Made by a program: the position numbers and the translations under genes. Under the pieces are notes generated by a model. It saw only the letters and a program-made list of their open reading frames with translations. It made no database searches and was not told the origin of the DNA. This document shows positions 12,866 through 24,552 of a stretch of DNA of 64,000 bases, in pieces. The number at the start of each line of letters is the position of its first letter. Position 1 is the first letter of the stretch. Source of the DNA: Paracentrotus lividus (lineage: Eukaryota; Echinodermata; Echinoidea; Camarodonta; Echinidae). The stretch lies in contig CALNVZ010002100.1 in the NCBI GenBank assembly GCA_940671915.1, positions 20,406,656-20,470,655 of the forward strand. Direction: 5' to 3'.

Positions 12866-13297
12866 ATCGATTCTGACATGATATATTCAACAGAGATCGA
12901 TTTAGGTGAGATCGATTTATTTAATCGATTGTTGTCATGATCGATTCCTCCGAGATCGATTTGGGCGGGATCGATTCAGATTTGATCGATTTGGCGTGAT
13001 CGATTCATCTGTGATCGATTATGTTGTAATCGATTCAATCGTGATCGATTGTGTATGATCGATTCAAACTGTAATCGATTATGTTGTGATCGATTCAATC
13101 GTGATCGATTATGTTGTAATCGATTCAATCGTGATCGATTATGTTGTGATCGATTCAAGTTGTAATCGATTATGTTGTGATCGATTCAACTGTGATCGAT
13201 TATGAAGTGATCGATCGATCGATAAGGTTCATGATCGATTGATGTGATCGATTTACCTAACGATATCGATAACGATACCGATACTGGCTATCGATAC
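12866..13297. repeat. Phased ATCGAT array (~15-bp spacing)
   Basis: About 29 ATCGAT hexamers in ~430 bp. In 12,990-13,210 successive hexamers recur every 15 bp, with alternating spacers of the ATGTTGT and CAATCGT type, so the higher unit is 30 bp. At 13,210 the hexamers overlap (ATCGATCGATCGAT). Scattered further copies run to about 13,445. It sits about 1 kb inside the right terminus of element B. It could be a minisatellite or a cluster of subterminal protein-binding sites. Confidence 0.85.
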
Positions 13298-14231
13298 TAG
13301 ACCTATCTCAGGTGGCAAGCCAACCTTCGATCGATCTCGATCATGTTGGAAAGATCTCACGATCGATCCTACAACTTCCACTAGATCGATGTCAAGACAT
13401 GATCGTAAACGAAGTTGCCCTCCTCGATCCCTCACCAAGATCGATTTGGGGTGCGTCGCTGGGATAGGCCGACGATAGGCGACTGAACCCGTCCCCAGGA
13501 GTTCACATACGTGACTCCCACACGACGACTTTCCGGGGCTCGCGGTACCGTAAGTTTGTGGACTTACCAACTGCCACCGCCCATACTCGCCCCGGGCGGG
13601 GTTGTGAATCCGACTTACTTTCGTTGAAAACAGATGTAAACAGCTTTCGTTCCCCGTCTAACTGCTTCTTCCCTTCTAACTGCTTCGCGCCTCTATAAAA
13701 TATGCAGAGAATCCAGACTTCGTGCCTTCTGGTAGATGAGACTCTCCGATGAGTCGGCGATGTTTGAAGTCTCCGAGATACAAGAATGGGATGAAAGTCT
13801 TCTCTCCCTCGGAATAAGAAAACACTCTGCAATATATGAAAAGAAAAGACACTTATACAAAGGAGTTTAGACTCTGCCCTGGGACAGGAAGGGTTACAAA
13901 GGCCTCTCCCCACCCAACAAAGGGCTTCACTGAACTGTGTGAATGAAGCGCGGAACGGGAGAACAAAGGCCCGCACTACAAGGGTGTAATATAAAAACAC
14001 GTACGTAATGAATGTCAAAAAGCTAGGGAGAAGGCGCCGTAAATCCAACAGAATTACCCAAAAAAACGGCCCTCAAAATACTCCCAATAAATAGGAAACC
14101 ACGACCTAGACATTGGCTAGGACAACTAAGAGCAAGACCCCACAAATTAGGCATCAAAAAGGTTCACAAAAAGTGAAAAACAAACCCATTTGCGGGAGCA
14201 AGTTCTCGAGGTTACTCGCTCGGCGGCAGCC

Positions 14232-14401
14232 GATGAGAAAAGAGGAAGTTTGTTGGGAATGTTTTGGCTGAGCGCCCTCATCATGAGAGGGCGCCCTTCT
14301 CACAGGGGAGGGGAAGATAGGAGACAATAGAGCAAAAGTTTTCGGGGTTAAAGTATCGGTTGGTTGGGCGATTCGAGGACGAATAGCAAAGTAGGCAAAT
14401 A
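14232..14401 (-). repeat. Right-end long inverted copy shared with element A
   Basis: This block is the reverse complement of 8,130-8,300 with one indel and about two substitutions seen by eye. It includes the paired GCGCCCTC and GAGGGCGC motifs around CATCATGA, a small internal palindrome. The low divergence means either recent common insertion or homogenisation of the two ends. Confidence 0.85.
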
Positions 14402-14423
14402 TATCATTCTTTTGAAGTAAATC

Positions 14424-16269
14424 TACATTTGCCTAAAGCCAGAAGCCTGCAATGTGTCTCCATCTCCCTCCATTTTGGATAATGAGGGTAGTTCTTTCAT
14501 GTAAAGCAACAAAGTATGTTACGTCAACAATGAGCAATCTCTCACAGGAGTCATTTGAAAACAAGAATAAAAAAGTATTTAAACGGTACCATGCAATTTA
14601 CCGTTCCCCAATTGATTGAAATCAACGACACCACTGAAAAACTTATTGAGGATGGAATTTAATTGATACCAATGTGTAATTGTACATCTTCAAAGACAGT
14701 ATCAAAGGGTATAAATCTTGTCTACAAAACAGCCATTTTGGCATAAAATGACCAACATATCTGCGACTCACAACTCCATTTACTTTACTGAACAAGCTGA
14801 TTGAAATTTGTTCGTATCTGCCATGTTCTAATAACTTCTTTTCTTCGGTTGGGTGTTTTCAGCCATAGTTAAAACTTGGGTATCATCTTGAGTCCCCAAA
14901 ACCTAAAGACTCCACAATATAATAGGTGCACTTTCACAACTTTATCAATGTCATTTGAAAAAACAAATATTTGATTTGTCAAACAAGGTAAAAAAAAATT
15001 AACAGAAAATTTAACGATGTCTGATTGTTGTTGTTAGGTTTTTTTTTTTTTTTTTTTTGGAGGGGGGGGGGGGGTTCCCCCGTTTGTTTTTTTCCTTTTC
15101 TGTTTTGTTGCCATTGCAAAAAAAAATTAACTGATTTTGCTTCATGTCATGTCATAAGAAATGATTAATAATCATATGAATTATAAGACCTTCAAAAGCC
15201 AAGTTCCAAATCTCTGTCATTTCAAAGCAAAGCAGAAGTCAGCTTCGTCTCAGCAATCTTCAATTCTCATGAATGCCGACAACTCTTGTTGCAGGCAGAC
15301 CTTCAAAGGCTCACTTCAGGACCCTATATAAAGAGGTTTCTTGCTCCATTGCTTTCTTTTCGCTTACAAAATCCCTATTATTACTGAATCACGGTAAATA
15401 AACCACCTCTTGTAATGCATGAGGGATCGACTGGAGAGAGGATTTAAAGTAAACACATGAAAACATACATGTGAAAGAATAAGAAGCCATCAACCCAGTC
15501 CCACAAATTTACTTTAGTGTTGACTATTCAATGCACTACTGAGTGCCTATTTCCCTAAATAACTTGCATATAACTGTACTTGTGTGGTAATAAGGTAAAA
15601 AATAAACAAAGAGGGAAGCAAGGAAATTATTCAAAGCCTAACAAGTTGAATTTAAATTGTAAAATTCAACAAGAAGTTAAAGTATTGTCTGTTTTTTCAC
15701 TTTTGCATGCATTATGTAAAACAAGTTTCTGCAGCTGCATACAATGCATCTAGAGCTTTGAGTAGTAAAAAATTTCATTAGACCTCCATACAAAACGCAC
15801 TTTGGGCCCTTATCAGATGGACATTGACGCATTTTGCTTAGGTCAGCTAAAAATACATTTAGAAATGTTATGCATTCCTCATACATAGCATAACCAAGTC
15901 TAATCTCGCTCTTTATTTTGAACATTTAGAAATCTGAATTTACCATTCTACTTTTATTTTACCATTTTGGCATTACAGTTACAAAATAATGTACGAGTAC
16001 TTCAACTTTCTCTACAATAACATCAGTCAATCTTCAGAATGCAACCTTTTTAACCCTGGAGTATTGGACGTGAATTGTTTGACCTCAAGAAAAACATATC
16101 CCATCATAAAATGACCGGATTGTAGTTGTACTGTGGACAAAGCATTCTTCATGAGAGAGAGAGAGACAGTCCTTGTTACTGTCAAAATTTTAGTTGAAAT
16201 GGAGTTGTGATGAGAGAAATGAAATGGCCCATTGCGAGCCAAAAAGTTGGCAACTTATATATCGTCGGC
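14424..16269. other. Non-coding stretch; T-run/G-run block
   Basis: AT-rich DNA. Around 15,041-15,074 a run of T passes into a run of G (T18, GGA, then a long G run), a block type seen several times in the window. Small reverse-strand frames at 15,677 and 16,027 lack recognisable motifs. Confidence 0.5.
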
Positions 16270-16417
16270 TTGGAGCCAGAAGGGCGCTATTGCAGATCAA
16301 GGATGTTCCGTTTGGAGCCAGAAGGGCGCTATTACCATTGACTTTGTACAGTAATAGCGCCCTTATGGCTCTCAACGGAACATCTATAAGATGCAATAAC
16401 GCCCTTATGGCTCCCAA
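16270..16417. mobile_element. Foldback element with doubled arms
   Basis: The motif GGAGCCAGAAGGGCGCTATT occurs twice in direct orientation (16,272 and 16,314). Diverged reverse complements of it (AATAGCGCCCTTATGGCTC and AATAACGCCCTTATGGCTCC) follow on the right. GATGTTCCG and CGGAACATC lie between. The whole is a near-palindrome of ~148 bp with a two-repeat arm on each side, centred near 16,343. It explains the similar open frames on both strands here. Confidence 0.85.
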
Positions 16418-18484
16418 TACTGTAGCCCTATTCGTACTGCAATGTTGCTGATAAATATAAAGAAGCCTTTTTTCGACCCTGTTCATACACGCCAACAACT
16501 CAGCAAAAATAATAATACCACAATTACCACTCCAGACTATTTTATGATTGTATGAAAACAGATGTCAGCAATAATATGGCAGATAAAGATGGTAAAAAGA
16601 AAGGGGAAACAGATAGATCTTCTATAAAGAAATATTATGGCAAAATAATTTGCTAAATTATAATAATCTCAACTTTGCAAAGACACTACATGCAACAATT
16701 TTACAATTTTCTTTCTCTCTGCTTTTCTTGCACTTATCTTCATCATCTCCAATCCTTTCACAAATTTCTCAGACTCGTGTCACAAAAAAATAATGTGGGA
16801 CTACATGTAGTGGGAGGATCTCTCATATTATTTGGAGACATATTTTTAGATTTGAACAATCCAATCCTGGTTCAATGCACTTCTGTCAGAGCAAATGGTC
16901 ATGCTTATTGGATCTCATAGTCAGGAAATTGAAAGCATATTTTCTGCTCTTTCTCGACTGATAAATGAAGAAAGATGGAGCATTTACCAATCCTCTTGAG
17001 AAAGTTCATCTCGGGGGAAGGTTAGATGAATTTGCAGATGGAATCACGTTTCGACCTTTGCCAGTTTGCCTATTACAAAGGGCAATCTAGGTAGGTGTTT
17101 TATATTTTTCATTATGTATTTCCAGAATTAACAGTCAGATCAGATTTACGGTACACGTATTATTTAAATGGACAACCATGAATTATCAAGTATACAGCTA
17201 AATTAAAGAATGAAGTTACGATACATAATACAAACATGTTGACACTAAAAAAATAATAATTACCTATTCTGCTCATCACTCTTTTTTCTTTCTTTTCTTT
17301 AATCTCAATAATTTTCTTTCTTTTTTTTTCTACATACTCCTCTTAGATCTATACCCACTAATTTTTCATTGAGATTCAGGTTTGGAATTGTGATTGTTAT
17401 GTTGGCAGAGGGTCCAGATCAAATTTAGAAATTTGGGGGTAACTGGAGATTAAAGGGCCATGTGCAACATTTGAGCTTGTTTGTTAAGCCATGCAAAATA
17501 TACATTGTATGAATAGTAATGATTGGAATATGTGTAAGCCTACATGATCAAGTATATGCCTTGGCGACATCTTTGCCTCATGCCTTCCTGTGTGGTTCAC
17601 ACACAATAAAGCTCTGCCATCAAATACAGATATTCCTAAATATAACCACCATTAATGTCATCTGTGTATTACCCTTCAAAGAGTGATAAGATAAGCAGAA
17701 GGTCATAGGCCACACTGTTAAGATTTACTAGGAGCATAATCCAGGTTGAGAGCTAGAAGGGTGTTAACCTTTATGGGGTGATTTGATCAGCTTCCTTTCT
17801 ACAACTTGGCAACACCTTTAAAAAAAAAATTAATATCTAAATTAATTTGCTTTGCAAAACTATCAACTTTATTGCAAATTTGTAATATTTTAACAAACAC
17901 TAATTTTTATCTTGTCAGAATGTGGAAAATGTGTCAACAAAATACAGTCCTTGTTGCACTTTGTGCTGATAATGCATCTGGTAGGCATACCATAAATTAA
18001 TGAATGATTTTAATCCTACTACAAAACATGGCGATTGTCGCGAATAGCCTTTGTGATTCAGCGTAAGAGACCATATCTCTCTGGCTTTCCCAAGACAGTA
18101 TAAAAAAGGGCAAATATCTGGTGCATACATTCATTTAAGTGGAGGATGTGGAGGATATCATCAAATAATCGTCTCAGATCAACAAAGCTGGATTTGCAGG
18201 GGAAAATAGATTGTTGAACACAATGATAAGAAAAATTGTTTTGCTATTTGTGATGAAAATATGTTCATCCCCCCCCCCTCTCCCCCAACAAAAACAGAAA
18301 CAAAAATGCCCCAACTTTATCTAACTGAATATCACAAGCTCAATATTTTTTCCTCCAATTATATAATGCCTCAATCTATCACTTTCCTAGTATAAATTTA
18401 CTTCTTTATGACATCCTTACAAATTATTTGATATCTTACACAACTGTTGCTTGACAACTCTAGAAAGCAGAATGGAATATTATA
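16418..18484. other. Non-coding stretch, nothing recognised
   Basis: AT-rich with a C run near 18,270. Open frames of 64-81 codons show no motif and no convincing exon boundaries. Confidence 0.5.
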
Positions 18485-18670
18485 TAAATAGTGAATGCTC
18501 TACAATGCAACATACTAGATTATGTGCACGACAAATACTAAATTATCCCGAGGGCACATTTATTTCACCGAGGCCGTAGGCCAAGTTGAAACAGATGTGC
18601 ACGAGGGATAATTTAATATTTGGAGTTCACATAGTCAGTAATGTTGCATTAATAGAGCATGCACTATTTA
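18485..18670. mobile_element. Foldback MITE, ~186 bp
   Basis: Left arm AAATAGTGAATGCTCTACAA...TGCAACATACT...TTATCCC pairs with right arm GGGATAATTTAATATT...AGTAATGTTGCATTAATAGAGCATGCACTATTT. Arms of about 85 bp surround a short loop containing GAGGCCGTAGGCC. The similar motif CACTATTTACTATAATT recurs near 18,990, so a second partial element may lie there. Confidence 0.8.
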
Positions 18671-18877
18671 TTATAGTAAATAGACCCCTAGATATTTGAC
18701 CTTGCCTAATCTTGTTTTATCTTTGCCAATGTTTACCAAACTTTTGGTGCTAATTAAGCTATTGTGACGTATATTGTTGCTCCGCGTATCTATTGTTGTG
18801 CGCACCATTTTACTGTTATTACGCGCTAGCGAAACAAGGCAATCGATTTCACCATTCATTTTAACACAGGATAAAAC

Positions 18878-18937
18878 CGTTCAATATAACAAAAAAAACG
18901 TTCAATATAACAAAAACCGTTCAATATAACAAAAACG
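18878..18937 (+). repeat. Short tandem repeat, CGTTCAATATAACAAAAA x3
   Basis: Three consecutive copies of an 18-22-bp unit CGTTCAATATAACAAAAA differing in A-run length. Just right of the foldback MITE at 18,485. Confidence 0.9.
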
Positions 18938-19120
18938 TGAATGACACGTGACATCATTTCAACCAATCACAACTCTTAAAATACTACCACTATTTACTAT
19001 AATTTCATTCTGAATCACTCTGAATAATGACTAATTTTTCTATCTGGAGCCATTCGCGGGCATGGGGGGGGGGGGGGGGGTATGGTGGACACTAATATCA
19101 GGTCTTGGCAGATTAGCCAA

Positions 19121-19405
19121 CCTGGGTGGTGTTGCATAAAACTTTATTTCTAACCCGAGTTTTCTCGGGTTAAAAAACTCAGCTTATGTAGACCTATTTC
19201 TTAGGTTATTCAACCTGAGTTTTAATACTCTCTAAAAATTTATTGCATTAATACTTTTGAAAACTCTGGTATGTTTTCATGCAATGGAAAAAACCGTAAA
19301 AAATCCAGAAAAATATTGTAACCGGAGTTTTCGGACTTTAACCAGACTTTTCAGATTTTAACCGGAAAAAACTCCGGTTAGAAGTTTTGTGCAACACCAC
19401 CCAGG
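19121..19405. mobile_element. MITE, 285 bp, CCTGGGTGGTGTTGCA termini
   Basis: Left terminus CCTGGGTGGTGTTGCATAAAA and right terminus GTGCAACACCACCCAGG are inverted repeats. Just inside, AACCCGAGTTTTCTCGGGTT on the left and AACCGGAAAAAACTCCGGTT on the right form secondary hairpins. No ORF, so non-autonomous. No clear target-site duplication was found. A G run (about 19,064-19,080) lies just outside its left end. Confidence 0.85.
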
Positions 19406-20761
19406 TAGGTTAGATGGTGTCTATTTGATTTTTATGACTGGGAAGTATTTGTTTTCACTTTGACGCATCACATTATGGCTAGGTCTCCGCATCGCCTCAA
19501 ATGGTTATTTATAGTTTTTCATTAATTAATCTGATTTACTATTCATCCATCTTTCAAGAATAAATACATTCACACTTCCTTTCATTTACACCTAAACTAA
19601 ACCATATCCATCATAGAATCATCCATTCATTAGTCCATCAATCTCTCCTTCCATCATTTTATTTTTTCAGTCCTATTCGATCATTTTGTCTTTTCTACAT
19701 CACCAAGTGGCAATTTGATCATTAGTATACATACATGTACATGCTGGTAACACCGCAATTATCATTCTATGTTAAATTCCTTAACAGCACAAATCCTCCA
19801 TCTAAAAATATTTTGATGCACGTCAAAACGACAGGCACATGTTATGCAGCTTTTGCATAATGCAGCATACATGTACTTTTTTTTTTACATGTGATCACAA
19901 TGACAACACTCGCACAAATGCAATTTTCGTTAATCGACAACCTGGCCTTGGGAATAAATATAATCTTACATCTTACCAACCAATCTCATAATAATTATAT
20001 CAGTCAAAATAAATGTGTCATTTGACTCAATTCATGATTTCCATCAATGAAACACGTATTTTACCTCGAAAGCTCTCTCACCGTATCAGCTCACCAGTCA
20101 CTGCAGCAACACAGCTGGGCAGCGGATGTTGTGAAGATGCGATCGGGGCGCCAGGGCTGGGGTGCCGTAATACCGCAGATAACACCATGCATGCAAATCA
20201 TATGGGAATCGCAACCATCGCCTATTTGATTGCAATGCACTTGTCGCGCCCAGTTATTTGGTAAAGGAAGAAAGCTGGCGCTCTTCAACAAAAATCAAGA
20301 CCCTAACATCTTGGTATATTTTTCGTGTCATATTTTTTCACTGACTTCAAAACACGAAACTCAAAGGCATGGGAGAGAATCGGGATCGGGAGATAGAATA
20401 TACAACAATAGGCCTACCTTAAAGAAAGAAAAACAGAAGTAAAAGGTAAAGATACATATGCTATGAGAGGATGGACAAAAAGGAAAACGAAAAAGAGACA
20501 AAGAGAAGAAAGAGGGAAAGTTCACTCATCTTAATAAAATAAGAGCAAAAAATAATAATAATAATAATAAATAAATAAATAAAAAATCACCCGCTTTGGC
20601 TCCTTATATCTTTTTAAAAATATTACCAACAGCAATCCCAAAGTCTATCCCTGTTCAATAATATAAATTTGTAGAAAGGCAGGGGCAGTGACGGGGTGGG
20701 CTATTACAAAAGCTATCAATTTGCATCAATTTCGGACACTTCATGACTATATTAGGCGTAG
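19406..20761. other. Non-coding stretch left of the giant inverted repeat
   Basis: AT-rich except for a GC-richer patch near 20,100-20,280 where three short frames overlap; none has a recognisable motif. Ends with ATA/AAT repeats near 20,550-20,585. Confidence 0.5.
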
Positions 20762-21607
20762 AATCTAATTCTAATTTTAATTTACAAACTACAAATAATT
20801 ACAAATTACAAATATATTACATTTCAGTAATATTTCTGGATATATAATGTCTACATTTGTCTCTATAAAAGATACTTAATTTCGTCAAACTGTCGAGAAT
20901 ACATGATAAGGAATGTCAAGCCATGTTTCAGAACAGTACCCAATTTATTGTTCCCTATGTTCCAAGTACAAATTTTAAAGATTATTATTAAGATCTTAGT
21001 ATTCAAAGAGAAACATAATACTATATATATAGTATATATATATATATATTTTTTTTTCCCCCAGGTTTCTTCATATTGAATGTTATTGAAAATGAACAAG
21101 ATGACTCATTCTATACATACACGAACATTATCATTTAGTTTTTGTGATTTAATTTTTAATTTTTTTTTAAGGTTTGATATTTATTATTATTCATTTGAAA
21201 AGGGAAAAAATAAAATACGTAGAAAATGAAAATATATTTTGTTTTATTTCCCCTAGTTTGATATAAGGCCCTACATCCACTGTATTTATTTTACTCTCTT
21301 TTTCTTGAAGTGTTTTCAATTTTTGTTCTACCTCTTCCTTTTAATGATTAATACACTATGCAACTCAATCTCCAAGACAGATTTGCTTCAAAACGCCCTC
21401 TTTTTGTGATGATTGGAGAGAGTGTTTCGGTATCCTGATGACAAGCGAGGATGTAGATTGACTATATATTTTGCCAAAAGGAGCAAATTATTGTGCATTA
21501 ATTTTTATACTATTCTTGTAATGCAACAATCCTGATTGTAATTTACTTGGTAATATAATTCTTTAATATTTGATATGCCCCAGTTTGATCGGCTTTTCGT
21601 TCGTGTT

Positions 21608-21608
<1 letters not shown>

Positions 21609-21642
<34 letters not shown>

Positions 21643-21741
21643 TTCTACCCTTTTTCTATATATCTCTTTTTCTCTCTTGACAGGCTTTGACTCTTATACC
21701 CTACCCTCTCCCACATTATACAGAATCTGCCATATTAGAGG

Positions 21742-21791
<50 letters not shown>

Positions 21792-22395
21792 GTGGCGATC
21801 TGCTGGATAGGACACAATACCTTGGAGGTGTAATTGCCCTCTATATGGTATTGTGCCTCACCCAACTATATAGGCGCCCTACATGTAGATCTTTATTCTC
21901 TATCCCGATCCATTCTCTGTTTCCATTATATTTTATGTATATATATGTGTGTATGTATTTTCATTTCCAATATATAATATAAAATGTAATAAAAAACATT
22001 TCAAACAAAAATACATATGAAAAGACACATGAAGAGAATTGAGAGAATAGCTAGATAGCTCAATCTGACTTTCAATTATGTTCATAGGCCCATAGAAAAA
22101 AACAAAAACAAAACAAACAAACGTTATAGGCCTACTCCATTTTAATCACTACTGCTAAAGTAAAACTCATTTGACCCATCATCATAATATGAAATCTACT
22201 ACCTTCCACTTGCTTACTCTTCTCACACCAATAAATCCAACCCATCCTCTATCTCTCTCCCCCTGTCTCTACTCATCTACTCGTCTTCCCCCCCCCTGTC
22301 TCTCATTCCCTCCATTCACCCTACTCTCCCGCCATCTCTCAAAGCAGAAGATAATCTCTTTAGACGATCTCTCCTCTTCTGTCTCTGTCTCTGTC

Positions 22396-22429
<34 letters not shown>

Positions 22430-22572
22430 CTGTTTTTTTTTTTTCTCGGTTTCCCTTATATAATATCCTGTTCTCTAATTTTTCGCCCCATCTCCCCGCC
22501 ATTCCAGCAAGCAGAAGATAATCTCTAGAAGATCCTCTCTCTCTCTCTCTCTTCTTTGTTTTTTTTTTTTTT
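21609..22572 (+). repeat. CT microsatellite cluster, left arm
   Basis: Runs of CT/TC dinucleotides near 21,609-21,645, 21,748-21,790, 22,380-22,430 and 22,535-22,552, with T runs after two of them. The motif AGCAGAAGATAATCTCT recurs at about 22,343, 22,508 and 22,634, so part of this block is a tandem repeat of ~130-165 bp units that each carry CT runs. Open frames here are low-complexity Ser/Leu translations. Confidence 0.85.
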
Positions 22573-23560
22573 CTCATTCCCTATACTCCTGTCTCTAAGT
22601 TTTCGTCCCCCCACTCTCCCGCCATCCCTTCAAGCAGAAGATAATCTCTTAGAGTATTAGTCATCATCTGCGACATATTTCCCATGACAACGGTCACATG
22701 ACTTACATAGAAGATGCCAAGATGGAAATCAATGGGTGTAACAGTGTGACAGATTTGCCTCAGGTGGATGCATTTCTGTCTCATTATTGAAACCGTTTGC
22801 ATGGACGCCACTCAGCAGGGCTTTCTCTCTCTCAAAATTTTTTTTAAAGACACAAAAAGCTTGATTAAAAGCTTAGAGATCAGCATCTACAGTGATAATC
22901 GATTTAACAAGAGTGTAATTCTGTTTCAAATTTCAATTGAAACATAGTGAAATTGAGTAATTAAAATATAGCTGGGAGTGTGACCTCCATGTGGCGTCAA
23001 CACGCGACAGTTCTTGCTAGTGTCTACTCAATATAGAAGTTATACTGAATGGGTTGTGCAATCTCCCCTGCCCCCCCACCCCCCAAAAAAAACAACAACA
23101 ACAACATTATTTTGACTATATGATGTTTGCTTGTTGAAAAAGGAATTGAGCAAATTGAAAATTGTAGTGGGAAAATATGGGAAATATGCCTATCAATATC
23201 TGATCTAAATTAATGATTGATGTCGATTAACATCTAACGTCTCAAATGTTTGCTTATTAATTAAATTAATAGACTACATAGTTTCATTTGATTTCTTTAT
23301 TCCTAATTAACGCACATTCTCCCAAATGAATTAAACTGCAATTATGTTTTGTTGGAGTGTGAACAATATTTGGAATACGAATTCCTTTATTTTTTGGTGT
23401 CATATAAAGCTGTAAATAAGTATAATTCAATTTATCTTAATGTAATATATAGACCAAAATCGCATCAACACATTAATAAAAACAAAACATGTCAACAAAG
23501 TTTAATGTCAGTACTTTTAACAGAATTCCCTTACTGAATTGCATCTTGATAATTAATTAA

Positions 23561-24552
23561 TACACTGTTGCGTCATAAAGGTGGAATATTTTTTTCAGGC
23601 TCAAGCAACATTATGTTGCTCCGTTATTAATTTCTTGAATGTGTTTGTCACCGCTTTCACTTTCTGGGATCCTGGTATATCTTGGACGTTCCCTCAACCC
23701 TTCACGGGGATTTTTCTTCAAAAAATTTTGTCACCCCCAGAAGATGGCAATTTTCGTCATTTTTTTTATTTTTGGGCCCTTTTTTTGTTACGCAACCACC
23801 AAGGCCCCTCAGTCCTACCCAAGGAAACACGTCTGAGGTGAGACTTGTATTGTTCTTTAAATATAATCTAGATTTATGGTTACAGGCTCGACTCTCTTTT
23901 CTAGGGGAGGGTCTAAATTTATTTTGATTTGGAGTTCAACATTCATTTTATTCATTTTTACACCATGGAAATTTCTATTTCCCTAAATTGTATTGTAAAA
24001 TCTCAACCAAACATAAATCAAAATAAAATATTATCAATAATGACTATTTACAGCCTTGTCATCAAGGCTAAATAAAATTTAAGGGGAAAATGATGATATG
24101 ATAGGGTTAAAGGGGGTTTTCATTTCTTTTGTTTTCAGCATAAGATGGAATAAAATATTCCGGATTTTCACGAAACTCGTTTTTTATTCAACCCCCCCCT
24201 AGACAAGAGACCTTAACCTGTCCCCAGAAATATAGATTTAACTTAAAAAACAATATAAAACAGTACACCTCAGTGGTTGGTTTCCGCGGGGTAGGACTGA
24301 GGGGGGCTTGATCGGCCGGGAAAACAAAAAGGGGCCCCAAAATGAGAAAAAAATGACAAAAATGGGCATCACGGGGGTTGACAAAACTTTTTTTGAAAAA
24401 GGTCCACGTGAAGAGTTGGGAAAATTTCCAAGATATAGCCAAGGTCCCAAAAAGTAAAAGCAGGGACAAACATATTCAAAAAATTAAAGTCAGAGCAAAA
24501 TCATGTCGCTATAGCGGCAAAAAAATATTCCACCTTTATGACGGACAGTGTA
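23561..24552. mobile_element. Long-TIR element, ~990 bp, left-arm copy
   Basis: Begins TACACTGTTGCGTCATAAAGG and ends CCTTTATGACGGACAGTGTA. About 350 bp at each end are imperfect inverted repeats sharing GGTGGAATATTTTTTT, ATATCTTGGA, TTTTGTCA, CCTCAGTCCTACCC and CTGAGGTG. The TA...TA flanks with CACTG/CAGTG termini fit a Tc1/mariner-type non-autonomous element; that is inference. Several short open frames appear in both halves because of the inverted repeat; none resembles a transposase. Confidence 0.85.

Larger units (their letters stand above)
8407..14423. mobile_element. 6-kb TIR-bounded, ORF-poor island (element B)
   Basis: The left end GATTTACTTCAAAAGAATG...TATTTGCCTACTT (8,407-8,441) is matched in reverse complement by the right end (14,389-14,423). 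The interior differs from both flanks: less AT-rich, CpG at least as frequent as GpC in a hand count, few homopolymers apart from a 28-nt T run at 8,691-8,718. No frame on either strand exceeds 181 codons and none shows a transposase, polymerase or integrase motif. Most likely a large non-autonomous or decayed DNA transposon. An alternative reading is one 6.3-kb unit (about 8,113-14,423) with ~170-bp terminal repeats, element A being its left terminus. Function of the interior is unknown. Confidence 0.65.

Noticed and set aside
8700..12900. Idea that the island is a mirrored (reversed, not complemented) coding sequence
   Set aside because: The CpG/GpC and TG/GT balance prompted this test. Reading the complement without reversal over about 9,000-11,500 gave open runs up to about 99 codons, no more than expected by chance, and such a sequence has no biological route.
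12976..13158. 60-codon Asn/Arg/Ser-repeat peptide
   Set aside because: Translation of the ATCGAT array; its 15-bp unit is a multiple of three, so an open repeat frame is automatic.
12866..13297. CRISPR-like array
   Set aside because: Repeats are 6-7 bp with 8-bp spacers in eukaryotic DNA; nothing resembles CRISPR repeat length, spacers or cas genes.
13503..14048. 181-codon reverse-strand frame inside element B
   Set aside because: Longest frame in the island, but the translation has no recognisable domain and overlaps another reverse-strand frame at 13,253-13,570. It extends into less AT-rich DNA where chance frames are longer.
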